64,000 nucleotides of DNA from an uncultured Lachnospiraceae bacterium (GTDB taxonomy: Bacteria > Bacillota > Clostridia > Lachnospirales > Lachnospiraceae). The notes under the pieces were generated by a model, which was not told the DNA's origin, ran no database searches, and saw only the letters and a program-made list of their open reading frames with translations. How positions within the stretch are numbered: the first letter of the stretch is position 1; the number at the start of each line of letters is the position of its first letter. The position numbers were made by a program, and so were the translations under genes. The stretch covers positions 78,637 through 142,636 of the forward strand of contig CANRJG010000001.1 in NCBI GenBank assembly GCA_947630875.1. Direction: 5' to 3'. This document shows, one piece after another, positions 35,813 to 43,348 of this stretch.

Positions 35813-35847
35813 AAAAAAGGTACTGTGAATTCCACAGTACCCTTTTT
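35813..35847. terminator. Two-way intrinsic terminator between the MerR and sortase genes
   Basis: Perfect 9-bp stem GGTACTGTG / CACAGTACC with a 5-base loop, flanked by A6 on the left and CTTTTT on the right, so it works for either strand. Confidence 0.9.
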
Positions 35848-35867
35848 ATGATGATTTTCCGCAAGTT

Positions 35868-36638
35868 CTATTTTATTTCTTCCACCAGACAGGCATGTAC
35901 CAGAAATCGATAGTGATCTCCCCTTCTGTGACAGGTGGACAGGGTCAGAATCCGGCTGTTTTCATCCACCGGCACATCTGAAGCATAAATGGACTGCATC
36001 TCCCTGGGGGCCGCAGCGTCATTCAAAAACGTATTCCGATCCTCCGGCGTCTGTCCCTGATGGTAATAATACAACAGATGGCGGTCATCCTCAACATAGG
36101 CGGCAAACACCCGGTATTTACGAATAGCATCCGGCGTATAAATCATCACGTCCCGATGGCTTTCAAAAAAGCTGTTGTCCTCGTAGCCGCGCAGTCCTGC
36201 AAACATCGCGCCGCTTTTCATATTATGCCCATACAATACCGTCAGGAAATCACTGAAGTCTTTACTGTTATAGTTTTCTGTATAAATGGCACCTTCGGGA
36301 CTCTCCTCGTAATCCACTGTATGATTCAGATAATACACATTATCCGTACTGCTCTGTACCACCGGATAATTGATTTCTGTGCCTGGAATCGTAATCCATG
36401 CATAAATATCAGGATTTTCCTTTTTCAATGATTCAAAATCCACCGGTATATCCAACGGTGCATCCGAATTTTCCGGTATTTCGGTCGGATGGATCGTTTC
36501 CTTCGGTTTCTGTACATATTCCTCATTCGGCTTCTGTGCCTGCAGATTTCTGTAATGGCGGATGCCCAGTATCACAAAAATGGTCACGACACAGATAAAG
36601 GCAACGATCGATATCACCAGCCATACTTTCTTTTTCAT
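35868..36638 (-). CDS. srtB: Class B sortase
   Basis: A 256-residue membrane-anchored transpeptidase that joins sorting-signal proteins to the cell wall. N-terminal membrane helix at about 6-26 (N-in), then the beta-barrel with catalytic His138 (L-Y-G-H-N-M), Cys236 (T-L-S-T-C) and Arg244. The class B features are the N-x-D-I-Y-A-W-I-x-I-P-G-T and Y-P-V-V-Q segments. Its ATG overlaps the stop of a 33-codon ORF as ATGA, and the ribosome binding site GGAGG lies in that ORF. No substrate with a sorting signal is encoded in the window. A second, larger class B sortase is at 45082-46149. Confidence 0.93.
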   Translation of the reverse strand: MKKKVWLVISIVAFICVVTIFVILGIRHYRNLQAQKPNEEYVQKPKETIHPTEIPENSDAPLDIPVDFESLKKENPDIYAWITIPGTEINYPVVQSSTDNVYYLNHTVDYEESPEGAIYTENYNSKDFSDFLTVLYGHNMKSGAMFAGLRGYEDNSFFESHRDVMIYTPDAIRKYRVFAAYVEDDRHLLYYYHQGQTPEDRNTFLNDAAAPREMQSIYASDVPVDENSRILTLSTCHRRGDHYRFLVHACLVEEIK

Positions 36639-36736
36639 TCTTGCATTCCTCCTTCTGGCTTTTCAATATACAACATATCCAGAATCGGATCGTACAATGC
36701 ATTCAGCGATGTCAGTATATGCGTTACTCTGCTCAT
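36635..36736 (-). CDS. 33-residue ORF translationally coupled to the sortase gene
   Basis: ATG at 36736 follows GAGGTG 5-6 bases upstream, and the reading frame of 33 codons ends with TGA overlapping the sortase ATG (ATGA). The peptide begins M-S-R-V-T-H-I-L-T-S-L and ends E-K-P-E-G-G-M-Q-E; the codons for E-G-G supply the sortase Shine-Dalgarno. It has no signal peptide or membrane helix. It could be a real microprotein or a leader peptide whose translation opens the sortase start. I recognise no family. Confidence 0.55.
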   Translation of the reverse strand: MSRVTHILTSLNALYDPILDMLYIEKPEGGMQE

Positions 36737-36802
36737 CGTTCACCTCATTATTTATCCAAAACACAGATGCTCTGCGTTAAAATTGTTCCAAACAAAATGA
36801 AA

Positions 36803-36834
36803 CGGTGTAACCTCTCTTGCAAGAGGCTGCACCT
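36803..36834. terminator. Hairpin upstream of the sortase operon and downstream of the ferredoxin gene
   Basis: GGTGTAACCTCT / AGAGGCTGCACC-type stem with a small internal mismatch (36804-36833). On the minus strand it is followed by a T-rich stretch, so it may end the ferredoxin transcript. Confidence 0.5.
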
Positions 36835-36901
36835 TTCATCAAAATCCTTTTTATGCGGCAAACACCGCATGTTTTGTCGGCCTTATGTATCGTTGCGCAA
36901 T

Positions 36902-37072
36902 TTATTCTTCCGAGATTGCGGATACCGGACAGCCTTCTGCACAGGAACCGCAGCTGATGCAGACGTCCGGATTGATTTCAAACTTGCCGTCGCCTTCTGC
37001 AATTGCCTCTACCGGGCAGCCTGCCGCACAGGCGCCGCAGCTGATACATTCATCACTGATTTTGTATGCCAT
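36902..37072 (-). CDS. 2[4Fe-4S] ferredoxin
   Basis: A 56-residue clostridial-type ferredoxin, an electron carrier of anaerobic metabolism. The two cluster motifs are complete: C-I-S-C-G-A-C-A-A-G-C-P in the first half and C-I-S-C-G-S-C-A-E-G-C-P in the second, separated by the short G-D-G-K-F-E-I linker. AGGAGG stands ahead of the ATG at 37072. The gene lies alone between dnaB and the sortase operon. The identical layout of the two halves reflects the family's ancient internal duplication. Confidence 0.95.
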   Translation of the reverse strand: MAYKISDECISCGACAAGCPVEAIAEGDGKFEINPDVCISCGSCAEGCPVSAISEE

Positions 37073-37101
37073 AATAAAATCCTCCTTGTGTTATTCGTAT
37101 A

Positions 37102-37242
37102 TCAAATAAACTTTTTACCATCATAATGCAAACACCATGGAAATGCAAGCTTTTTCTTGGAATCTTTATAAGGTAGCGGCACGCGCGCCTGAAGAGCGCC
37201 CCTGCCAGGTCGTCGGAAGGCATTTAAAATTATGCTTCGCAT
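37102..37242 (-). CDS. Possible 46-residue basic ORF after dnaB
   Basis: Directly after the dnaB stop, GGAGGAAGG stands 3-6 bases before an ATG at 37242 that opens 46 codons ending with TGA at 37102. The peptide is strongly basic (many Arg and Lys) with no recognised motif. A short hairpin (TTATGC/GCATAA at 37230-37244) covers its start codon and might act as a weak dnaB terminator instead. It may be a chance ORF; its end lies within the leader of the ferredoxin gene. Confidence 0.3.
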   Translation of the reverse strand: MRSIILNAFRRPGRGALQARVPLPYKDSKKKLAFPWCLHYDGKKFI

Positions 37243-37254
37243 AAGCCTTCCTCC

Positions 37255-38604
37255 TCAGGAATCTTTTGCCGGATTCCGTGCCAGATCCACAAATTTCATA
37301 TACTGGGGCAGCCATACCAGTTCCACCGTTCCGGTAGGACCGCTTCGCTGTTTCGCGATAATGACTTCCGCGATGTTTTTCTTATCCGTATCTTTTATAT
37401 AATAGTCTTCTCTGTACAGGAACATCACCACATCCGCATCCTGCTCGATGGCGCCCGATTCACGCAGGTCGGAAAGCATCGGCCGCTTATCGTCCCGCTT
37501 TTCCACCGCGCGGGACAGCTGGGACAGCGCAATCACGGGAATGTCCAGTTCCCGGGCAATTTCCTTCAGGTCTCTGGATATTTCAGAGATTTCCTGCTGT
37601 CTGGAATCCGACCGCCTGCTGGAAGCCATCAGCTGCAGATAATCGATAATGATCAGCCCCAGGTCCGGGTTTTCCAGTTTATATTTCCTGCATCTGGAAC
37701 GCAGCTGCGTCGGATTGATGCCGGGGGTATCGTCCAGAATAATCCGGGATTCCGAAATGTTTTTCGCGCTTTCCAGAAAATTTTTCCACTCCGATGCATC
37801 CAGCCGGCCCACCCGGATTTTCTGACTGTCCACTCTGGATTCCATCGAAACCAGACGGCTGCCCAGCTGTACGCCGGACATTTCCAGCGAAAAGATGGCC
37901 ACCGGAATTTTTTTCTTCATGGCCACATACTGGGCAATGTTCAGCGCAAAGGCGGTTTTGCCCATGGAAGGCCTGGCAGCGATCAAAATCAGATCCGACT
38001 TCTGAAACCCGGCGGTTTTATAGTCCAGATCACTGAATCCGCTGGGCACGCCCGTCACCGAGCCCTGGGCCTGGGCCGCGCTGTTGGTCCGGTGCAGGAC
38101 TTCCATCATAATCTGCCGGATATCCTGATGTTCTTTCAGAGAACCGGTCTGGGCCAGCTGAAAAATCTTCTTTTCCGCCTCTTCCATCAGACTGCCCGTT
38201 TCCTCCCTGTCAGAATAGCACCGGGCGGAAATATCCTCCGTGATCTTCAGCAGACTGCGCAGAATCGATTTGTCTTTGACAATTCTCGCATAAAAGGAAA
38301 TGTTGGCGCTGGTGGGTACCGCCCCCACCAGATCCGCAATATATTCCATATTACCAAGTTCCGGCGGAACGTCCTTTTTCCGCAGTTCACTCTGCAGGAT
38401 GACCGGGTCCACCGCCTTTCCGGCGCTGTATAACTCCACCATAGTTTCAAACAGCACCCCATAGGAACGGTTGTAAAAATCCTCCGCCTGCAATATATCC
38501 ATCGCAGCCAGAATCGCATCGGGATTGAGCATCATGGAACCGATCACAGACTGTTCCGCCTCTCTGTCGTGCGGAATCACTTTTCTGATATCTGTTGTGT
38601 CCAT
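37255..38604 (-). CDS. dnaB: Replicative DNA helicase
   Basis: A 449-residue hexameric helicase that unwinds DNA at the replication fork. The N-terminal DnaB domain (about 8-110, with P-H-D-R-E-A-E-Q-S-V-I-G) joins a RecA-like core with Walker A A-R-P-S-M-G-K-T-A near residue 210, I-I-D-Y-L-Q-L-M (Walker B) and L-S-Q-L-S-R-A-V-E. GGAGG precedes the ATG. It follows rplI by 13 bases in the order gdpP-rplI-dnaB, a conserved Firmicutes arrangement. Confidence 0.97.
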   Translation of the reverse strand: MDTTDIRKVIPHDREAEQSVIGSMMLNPDAILAAMDILQAEDFYNRSYGVLFETMVELYSAGKAVDPVILQSELRKKDVPPELGNMEYIADLVGAVPTSANISFYARIVKDKSILRSLLKITEDISARCYSDREETGSLMEEAEKKIFQLAQTGSLKEHQDIRQIMMEVLHRTNSAAQAQGSVTGVPSGFSDLDYKTAGFQKSDLILIAARPSMGKTAFALNIAQYVAMKKKIPVAIFSLEMSGVQLGSRLVSMESRVDSQKIRVGRLDASEWKNFLESAKNISESRIILDDTPGINPTQLRSRCRKYKLENPDLGLIIIDYLQLMASSRRSDSRQQEISEISRDLKEIARELDIPVIALSQLSRAVEKRDDKRPMLSDLRESGAIEQDADVVMFLYREDYYIKDTDKKNIAEVIIAKQRSGPTGTVELVWLPQYMKFVDLARNPAKDS

Positions 38605-38617
38605 ATTTCCTCCGGAT

Positions 38618-39064
38618 TTACTCTGCTCTCAGTTTGATTTTCAGCACGGCGCTGACTTTCGGGTGTATTTTCACTCTGCATTCGTATTCGCCGGTGCTTT
38701 TCATATTTTCCGCCAGCTGCAGCTTCTTTTTGTCAATCTCCAGGCTGTATTTCTTTTTCACCGCTTCCGCCACTTCTTTGGCGGAAATGGAGCCGAACAG
38801 CTTTCCGTTTTCCCCTACCTTCACCGGTATGGAAAGATTCATTGCTTCAATCTTTTCCTTCAGCTGCAGAGCCTCCGCATACTTTGCCTCTTCCATCCGC
38901 TGCTCTTCCGCCTGTCTCTTTTCCATCGCCTTTATATTTCCCGGCGTTGCCTCTACCCCCAGTTTTTTTGGCAGAATATAATTTCTGGCATAGCCGTCGT
39001 TGACATTGACGATCGTATCTTTCTTGCCTAACGTTTTGATGTCTTCCAATAAAATGATTTTCAC
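38618..39064 (-). CDS. rplI: 50S ribosomal protein L9
   Basis: A 148-residue ribosomal protein with the typical N-terminal K-I-I-L-L-E-D-I-K-T-L-G-K-K and N-Y-I-L-P-K segments, a long connecting helix rich in Glu and Lys (about 45-75) and the C-terminal rRNA-binding domain. The start codon is GTG at 39064, forming GTGA with the gdpP stop, so translation of the two genes is coupled. GAGAGGA stands upstream inside gdpP. Confidence 0.97.
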   Translation of the reverse strand: MKIILLEDIKTLGKKDTIVNVNDGYARNYILPKKLGVEATPGNIKAMEKRQAEEQRMEEAKYAEALQLKEKIEAMNLSIPVKVGENGKLFGSISAKEVAEAVKKKYSLEIDKKKLQLAENMKSTGEYECRVKIHPKVSAVLKIKLRAE

Positions 39065-41079
39065 TGTTCTTTCCTCTCTTTCATCAGCTGGTCTACTGCT
39101 TCCTCAATCATCGTCTTCGCCTCCGCCACCGTACAGTCTTTCAGCTGCGCGCCGGCTGTGGTACTGTGTCCGCCGCCGCCGAGACGCTCCATAATGATCT
39201 GCACGTTGATATCCTCCGAGCGGGCGCTGACATAAATCTGCCCCTTATACGGCGTCAGGACAAACGACGCCTTGATTCCGATGATATTCAGCAGTTCGTC
39301 CGCCGCCTGCGCCCCCACAATGGTAGGGCTTTCCAGTTCTTCATTCTCGCATACGCCGATGGCAAACTGCTCCTGATACACTTCCGTATGCAGCACGATT
39401 TCCGCCTTGGATTTATAAGTCTTCATATCTTCTCTGAGCATCTGCCGCACCCGGGTCACATCCGCGCCGTTTCTCCGAAGATAGGCTGCGGCCTCAAAGG
39501 TCCGCACACCGGTTTTGCTCATGAAATTGTGGGTATCGATGACAATACCCGCATAGAGACAGTCGGCGTCCGCCCTTTGAATACGGATATTTTCGTCGAA
39601 ATACGGCAGCATTTCCGTAATCATCTCACACACCGAAGACGCATAGGGCTCGATATATGCCAGAATCGAATTCCGGATTCTGTCCGCCCCCACCCTGTGA
39701 TGATCGAAGACCACCACGTTTCTGGCCTGCTCCAGCAGCTGCGGGCACTCGCAAAGAGAACTCTTGTTGGTATCCACCACAACCACCAGGCTTTCCGGCG
39801 TGATTTCCGTCCGGGCCTCATCGCCGGTCAGGAAAATTTCGGTTTCATCCTGGTACAGATCCAAAAACGGCTTCATTCCGGAGGGCACCTCGTCGATGAC
39901 CACGTTGGCCTTTTTCCCGAACACCGTATCAATGGCACGGTACAGTCCGATGGCAGCGCCAAAGGCATCAATATCAATCATGGAGTGTCCCATGATAAAA
40001 ATATGTTCAGAATTCTGCACCAGTTCCCGGAAGGCCTGGGCCTTGACTCTGGCTTTGACCCGGGTGTTGCGGTTCATCTGGGAAGTGGCGCCGCCGTAAT
40101 AAGCCTGTTCCGTGGGCGACTTGATGACGGCCTGATCGCCGCCTCTGCCCAGCGCAATCTCGATGGCTGCCCTTGCCAGATTCATGGTCTCCGCATAGCT
40201 TCCGGCGTCAATACCGAATCCCATGCTGATGGTCACCGAAATGTCGTCCCCGATATTGACCGTTTTGATTTCCGAAAGCAGGGTAAAGCGTTCCTCCTGC
40301 AGATGCTTGAAATTCTTGGCCTTCAGGATAATCATGAATTTATCCTTATCCATTTTCCGGACAATGCCGTCTTCCGCGTTGAAATATTTCTTGATTTTCC
40401 GTTCCAGCAGCGCGGACAGCAGGGATGTTTTGACATCTTCCATCGTGCTTAGGGTCTCGTCATAATTGTCCAGATAGATCAGGCCGAAGACCATTTTCTG
40501 ATCTTCCACTTCCGTTTTGTAGCGGAAAAATTCTGTTTTGTCATAGAATACCAAGCTGATCAGGCCACCATCGATGGACGCTTCCTCCGCCGGTGCTTCA
40601 AATCCCAGCCGTTCCATCTGCACCGAATAAATCTTGTCCTCTGCCTGGGCCGTTACTTCGGCTTTGTCCTGCAGCTGTTCGATCAGCGTTTCGTCAAATT
40701 CCGGAATCAGGGAAGAAATCGCCCCGTGAAAACTGCTCTCCTGGTGAAACTCTGCCTTTGCGTAATCATTCATCCAGAACACGCTGCCGTCCTCATCCAG
40801 CAGAATATAAGGCAGGGCCAGCTCCTGAATCAGCCGCTTCTGTACCTGTCCGTACTGCGTCGCCATGTCCAGAATTTCATCAATAAACGCTTCCTTGCGT
40901 CTGAGGCAGTTGAAAATGATAAGCAGCAGATACAGCAGGATCACCCCGGTAATCACCAGAGCTACATGCATGTTGTGCAGCATAAAATAGGCATCCGCCA
41001 GTATCATCAGCAGAGCCGCCAGTATCGGCCATAAAAAATTCCTGTTGAATTGATCGTCCAGTCCGTATTTTTTATTCAC
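39061..41079 (-). CDS. gdpP: GdpP-type c-di-AMP phosphodiesterase (DHH family)
   Basis: A 672-residue membrane protein. Two helices (about 14-32 and 36-54), a degenerate PAS region (about 75-150), a modified GGDEF domain (about 180-310) and DHH/DHHA1 phosphoesterase domains (about 340-500 and 580-665). F-D-H-H-R is the DHH motif, V-V-V-D-T-N a second metal site, and G-G-G-G-H-S-T-T-A-G the DHHA1 signature. Homologues hydrolyse c-di-AMP and so tune osmolyte transport, cell wall and beta-lactam tolerance. The start codon is GTG (41079) behind AAGGAAG. First gene of gdpP-rplI-dnaB. Confidence 0.94.
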   Translation of the reverse strand: MNKKYGLDDQFNRNFLWPILAALLMILADAYFMLHNMHVALVITGVILLYLLLIIFNCLRRKEAFIDEILDMATQYGQVQKRLIQELALPYILLDEDGSVFWMNDYAKAEFHQESSFHGAISSLIPEFDETLIEQLQDKAEVTAQAEDKIYSVQMERLGFEAPAEEASIDGGLISLVFYDKTEFFRYKTEVEDQKMVFGLIYLDNYDETLSTMEDVKTSLLSALLERKIKKYFNAEDGIVRKMDKDKFMIILKAKNFKHLQEERFTLLSEIKTVNIGDDISVTISMGFGIDAGSYAETMNLARAAIEIALGRGGDQAVIKSPTEQAYYGGATSQMNRNTRVKARVKAQAFRELVQNSEHIFIMGHSMIDIDAFGAAIGLYRAIDTVFGKKANVVIDEVPSGMKPFLDLYQDETEIFLTGDEARTEITPESLVVVVDTNKSSLCECPQLLEQARNVVVFDHHRVGADRIRNSILAYIEPYASSVCEMITEMLPYFDENIRIQRADADCLYAGIVIDTHNFMSKTGVRTFEAAAYLRRNGADVTRVRQMLREDMKTYKSKAEIVLHTEVYQEQFAIGVCENEELESPTIVGAQAADELLNIIGIKASFVLTPYKGQIYVSARSEDINVQIIMERLGGGGHSTTAGAQLKDCTVAEAKTMIEEAVDQLMKERKEQ

Positions 41080-41144
41080 GAAATTTTCTTCCTTTATCCT
41101 GAAAAATCACCGCCGGGACTGTCGTCTTACGGCAGCTTTTTTCT

Positions 41145-41173
41145 ATCATATCATATTTTTTCCGGTTCGTAAA
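41145..41173 (-). promoter_or_regulatory. Sigma-A promoter of gdpP-rplI-dnaB
   Basis: Minus-strand TTTACG (41168-41173), 17-base spacer, TATGAT (41145-41150), right after the rpsR terminator. Confidence 0.65.
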
Positions 41174-41174
41174 T

Positions 41175-41210
41175 GAAAAAAGGCTCTGCGGACTCTCCCG
41201 CAAAGCCTTT
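41175..41210 (-). terminator. Intrinsic terminator of rpsF-ssb-rpsR
   Basis: Stem AAAGGCTTTGCGG / CCGCAGAGCCTTT (one mismatch) on the minus strand with a U-tract, 26 bases after the rpsR stop. Confidence 0.9.
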
Positions 41211-41236
41211 CTCTGTTTTGTTTTTGTCAATGCGCC

Positions 41237-41497
41237 TTATTCGGCTACATACGGCATAATTGCCACGTGACGCGCACGCTTGATGGCAATGGTGAGCGCT
41301 CTCTGATGCTTTGCGCAGTTGCCTGTAATTCTTCTCGGAAGGATCTTGCCTCTTTCCGAAACAAATTTTTTCAGCTTGTTCACGTCTTTATAATCGATTA
41401 CATTGTCTTTTCCGCAGAAAATGCATACTTTTCTCTTTCTGCGGACTACCTTTCTTCTCACGGGAGCTTCAGGCTTTTCATTTTTTTCTGCTGCCAT
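41237..41497 (-). CDS. rpsR: 30S ribosomal protein S18
   Basis: An 86-residue ribosomal protein. An N-terminal Lys/Arg-rich tail is followed by the S18 core: C-I-F-C-G-K (a zinc-type Cys pair), [19 protein letters not shown] and [19 protein letters not shown] lies 8 bases before the ATG. It is the last gene of rpsF-ssb-rpsR; S18 binds S6 in the ribosome, and the free S6:S18 pair may control the operon through the rpsF leader. Confidence 0.98.
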   Translation of the reverse strand: MAAEKNEKPEAPVRRKVVRRKRKVCIFCGKDNVIDYKDVNKLKKFVSERGKILPRRITGNCAKHQRALTIAIKRARHVAIMPYVAE

Positions 41498-41551
41498 AAG
41501 GGCTACCTCCTAAATAAATGTGACGGAACATCCGTCCTCAGATTTCTTTGA

Positions 41552-42001
41552 TTAATTAAACGGCAATTCTTCATCGATACCGTCCGGAATATTCATGAAT
41601 CCGCTGTCAGCCTCCGGTGCAGCTGCCGTAAAGGAACCGGACGCATACTCTGTCCGGCTGCCCCTGCTGCTGTCCGCGTTTTTGCTTTCGGCAAATTCCT
41701 GATCTTCTACAATTACATCCGTGGTATAGACCTTCTGTCCGTCTCTGTTGGTATAGCTTCCGGTCTGGATTCTGCCGGTCACGAGCATCTTCATGCCCTG
41801 ATGCAGATACTTCTCCGCGAACTCCGCGCTTCTGCCGAAAGCGACACAGGAAATAAAATCCGCTGTCTGTGTATCGGAATCTCTCTTAAACCGCCGGTCC
41901 ACCGCCAGTGTGTATCTGGCCACCGCCGTTGCGTTTTCTCCCTGACTGTAGCGGATATCCGGATCCCTCGTCAGTCTACCCATCAACATTACTTTGTTCA
42001 T
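41552..42001 (-). CDS. ssb: Single-stranded DNA-binding protein
   Basis: A 149-residue SSB: OB fold over residues 1-105 (M-N-K-V-M-L-M-G-R-L-T-R-D-P-D start, F-I-S-C-V-A-F-G, G-R-I-Q-T-G-S-Y), a disordered Ser/Gly/Ala-rich linker, and the acidic C-terminal tip G-I-D-E-E-L-P-F that recruits partner proteins; here it ends with an additional Asn after P-F. Middle gene of the rpsF-ssb-rpsR operon, with an AGGAGAGG site. Confidence 0.97.
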   Translation of the reverse strand: MNKVMLMGRLTRDPDIRYSQGENATAVARYTLAVDRRFKRDSDTQTADFISCVAFGRSAEFAEKYLHQGMKMLVTGRIQTGSYTNRDGQKVYTTDVIVEDQEFAESKNADSSRGSRTEYASGSFTAAAPEADSGFMNIPDGIDEELPFN

Positions 42002-42019
42002 ACGACACCTCTCCTGTTT

Positions 42020-42307
42020 TTATGCTTCTTTTTTCACACACAGGTATCGAATCACATGATCCATAATGGACATCACTTTTTCAAGCTCGTTCGGACATGT
42101 TGTGTCAGATTCAAAAGAAACGAAGTAATAGAACGCTTCCTGCATCTTCTGGATTTCATAGGCAAGGCGTTTCTTGCCCCATTCCTCGACGCCGGTAACG
42201 GTTCCGCCAAAACGCTCGATATAGCCTTTTACCTTTTCGATCGTCGCGGCTCTTACCTCATCTTCTACCTTTGCACTGATCACAACAGCTAATTCGTATT
42301 GATTCAT
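42020..42307 (-). CDS. rpsF: 30S ribosomal protein S6
   Basis: A 95-residue S6 protein: Y-E-L-A-V-V-I at the N-terminus, W-G-K-K-R-L-A-Y-E-I near the middle and Y-Y-F-V-S-F at the beta strand that contacts S18. AAGGAGG precedes the ATG but can pair with an upstream ATCCTT element in the leader (42308-42375). First gene of the operon. Confidence 0.97.
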   Translation of the reverse strand: MNQYELAVVISAKVEDEVRAATIEKVKGYIERFGGTVTGVEEWGKKRLAYEIQKMQEAFYYFVSFESDTTCPNELEKVMSIMDHVIRYLCVKKEA

Positions 42308-42375
42308 GCTGTTTGTTCCTCCTTTTGGACTTCCGGCCCTTCATCTGTGTGAAGAGCAAGGATTTTTACTTACAG
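42308..42375 (-). promoter_or_regulatory. Candidate S6:S18-responsive rpsF leader
   Basis: In the minus-strand RNA, ATCCTT (42358-42363) can pair with AAGGAG(G) of the ribosome binding site (42318-42324). Inside lies a CTTC / GAAG hairpin and, on its 3' side, an unpaired CCG (42334-42336). Published S6:S18-binding leaders carry a conserved CCG in such a two-stem structure, so autoregulation is plausible. Confidence 0.55.
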
Positions 42376-42381
42376 CTTGCT

Positions 42382-42410
42382 ATTATAAAATAAATTGAAA
42401 CAGAATGCAA
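42382..42410 (-). promoter_or_regulatory. Sigma-A promoter of rpsF-ssb-rpsR
   Basis: Minus-strand TTGCAT (42405-42410), 17-base spacer, perfect TATAAT (42382-42387). Confidence 0.85.
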
Positions 42411-42456
42411 GGATTATTTATTCCGGCCGAATACTTCGATCCGGGTCAGGGCGCCA

Positions 42457-43320
42457 TTACATCAGATCTCCCATCGCTACGGCGTCCATATCGTCAAAGG
42501 CCTGATTTTCGCCTGCCATGCCCCAGATAAAGGTGTAGCACTGGGTTCCGGAACCGGCATGGATCGACCAGCTGGGGGAAATCACCGCTTCTTCGTTGCG
42601 CATCACGATATGCCTTGTTTCCGTAGGTTCTCCCATATAATGCATGACAAAGGCGTCTTCGGGAATGTCAAAATAAAGATAGACCTCCATTCTGCGGTCG
42701 TGGGTATGGCAGGGCATGGTATTCCATACACTGCCGGGCATCAGCGCCGTCATGCCCATGACCAGCTGGCAGCTATCCACCTGTCCCGGCAGAATGTATT
42801 TGTTGATAACCCGGTGATTGGATTCCTCCAGACTGCCGCACTCCACCTTGTTTTCCTCTTTGATGATCACGACGCCCTCCGCCGGGGTGCCTTCCCGTTT
42901 GATCAGGACGGTAGGATAGCTGGTATGCGCCGGGGTGCTGTTGAAATAAAACTTCGCGGGGCAGGCGGCGTCTGCGCTCTTAAAGGAAATGTCCTTTGCT
43001 CCCATGCCGATGTACATACCGTCTTTCGGCGCCACTTCGTAGTCTTTGCCGTCCACCGTCACGGTGCCGCAGCCGCCAATGTTGATGATGCCCATCTCCC
43101 GTCTCTGCAGGAAATAATCCGCCCGCAGCTCGTCTCCAGCCGTCAGCGCCAGCGTCTTCTGCGCCGGTACGGCCGCGCCGGTGATGATCCGGTCGATGTG
43201 GCTGTAGACCATTTTGATTGCATCGGGTACAAACAGTCCCTGGATCAGGAATTCCTCCCGCAGTCTTTCCGTTGTATAATATTTCACGTCCTTCGGGGAC
43301 GCCGCTGTTCTTAATTCCAT
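42457..43320 (-). CDS. kduI: 5-dehydro-4-deoxy-D-glucuronate isomerase (4-deoxy-L-threo-5-hexosulose-uronate ketol-isomerase)
   Basis: A 287-residue cupin enzyme that isomerises the unsaturated uronate released from pectin or glycosaminoglycan fragments, feeding the KDG pathway. M-P-C-H-T-H-D-R-R-M-E-V-Y-L-Y-F holds the metal-binding His and Glu; I-N-I-G-G-x-G and D-x-L-Y-I-G-M-G-type segments are also typical. AAAGGAG marks the start at 43320; the frame runs on upstream to 43440 into the preceding gene. It follows the binding-protein gene by 28 bases. The partner dehydrogenase KduD is not in the window. Confidence 0.95.
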   Translation of the reverse strand: MELRTAASPKDVKYYTTERLREEFLIQGLFVPDAIKMVYSHIDRIITGAAVPAQKTLALTAGDELRADYFLQRREMGIINIGGCGTVTVDGKDYEVAPKDGMYIGMGAKDISFKSADAACPAKFYFNSTPAHTSYPTVLIKREGTPAEGVVIIKEENKVECGSLEESNHRVINKYILPGQVDSCQLVMGMTALMPGSVWNTMPCHTHDRRMEVYLYFDIPEDAFVMHYMGEPTETRHIVMRNEEAVISPSWSIHAGSGTQCYTFIWGMAGENQAFDDMDAVAMGDLM

Positions 43321-43348
43321 GGCATTTTTCTCCTTTTTTTCTGCTTTT

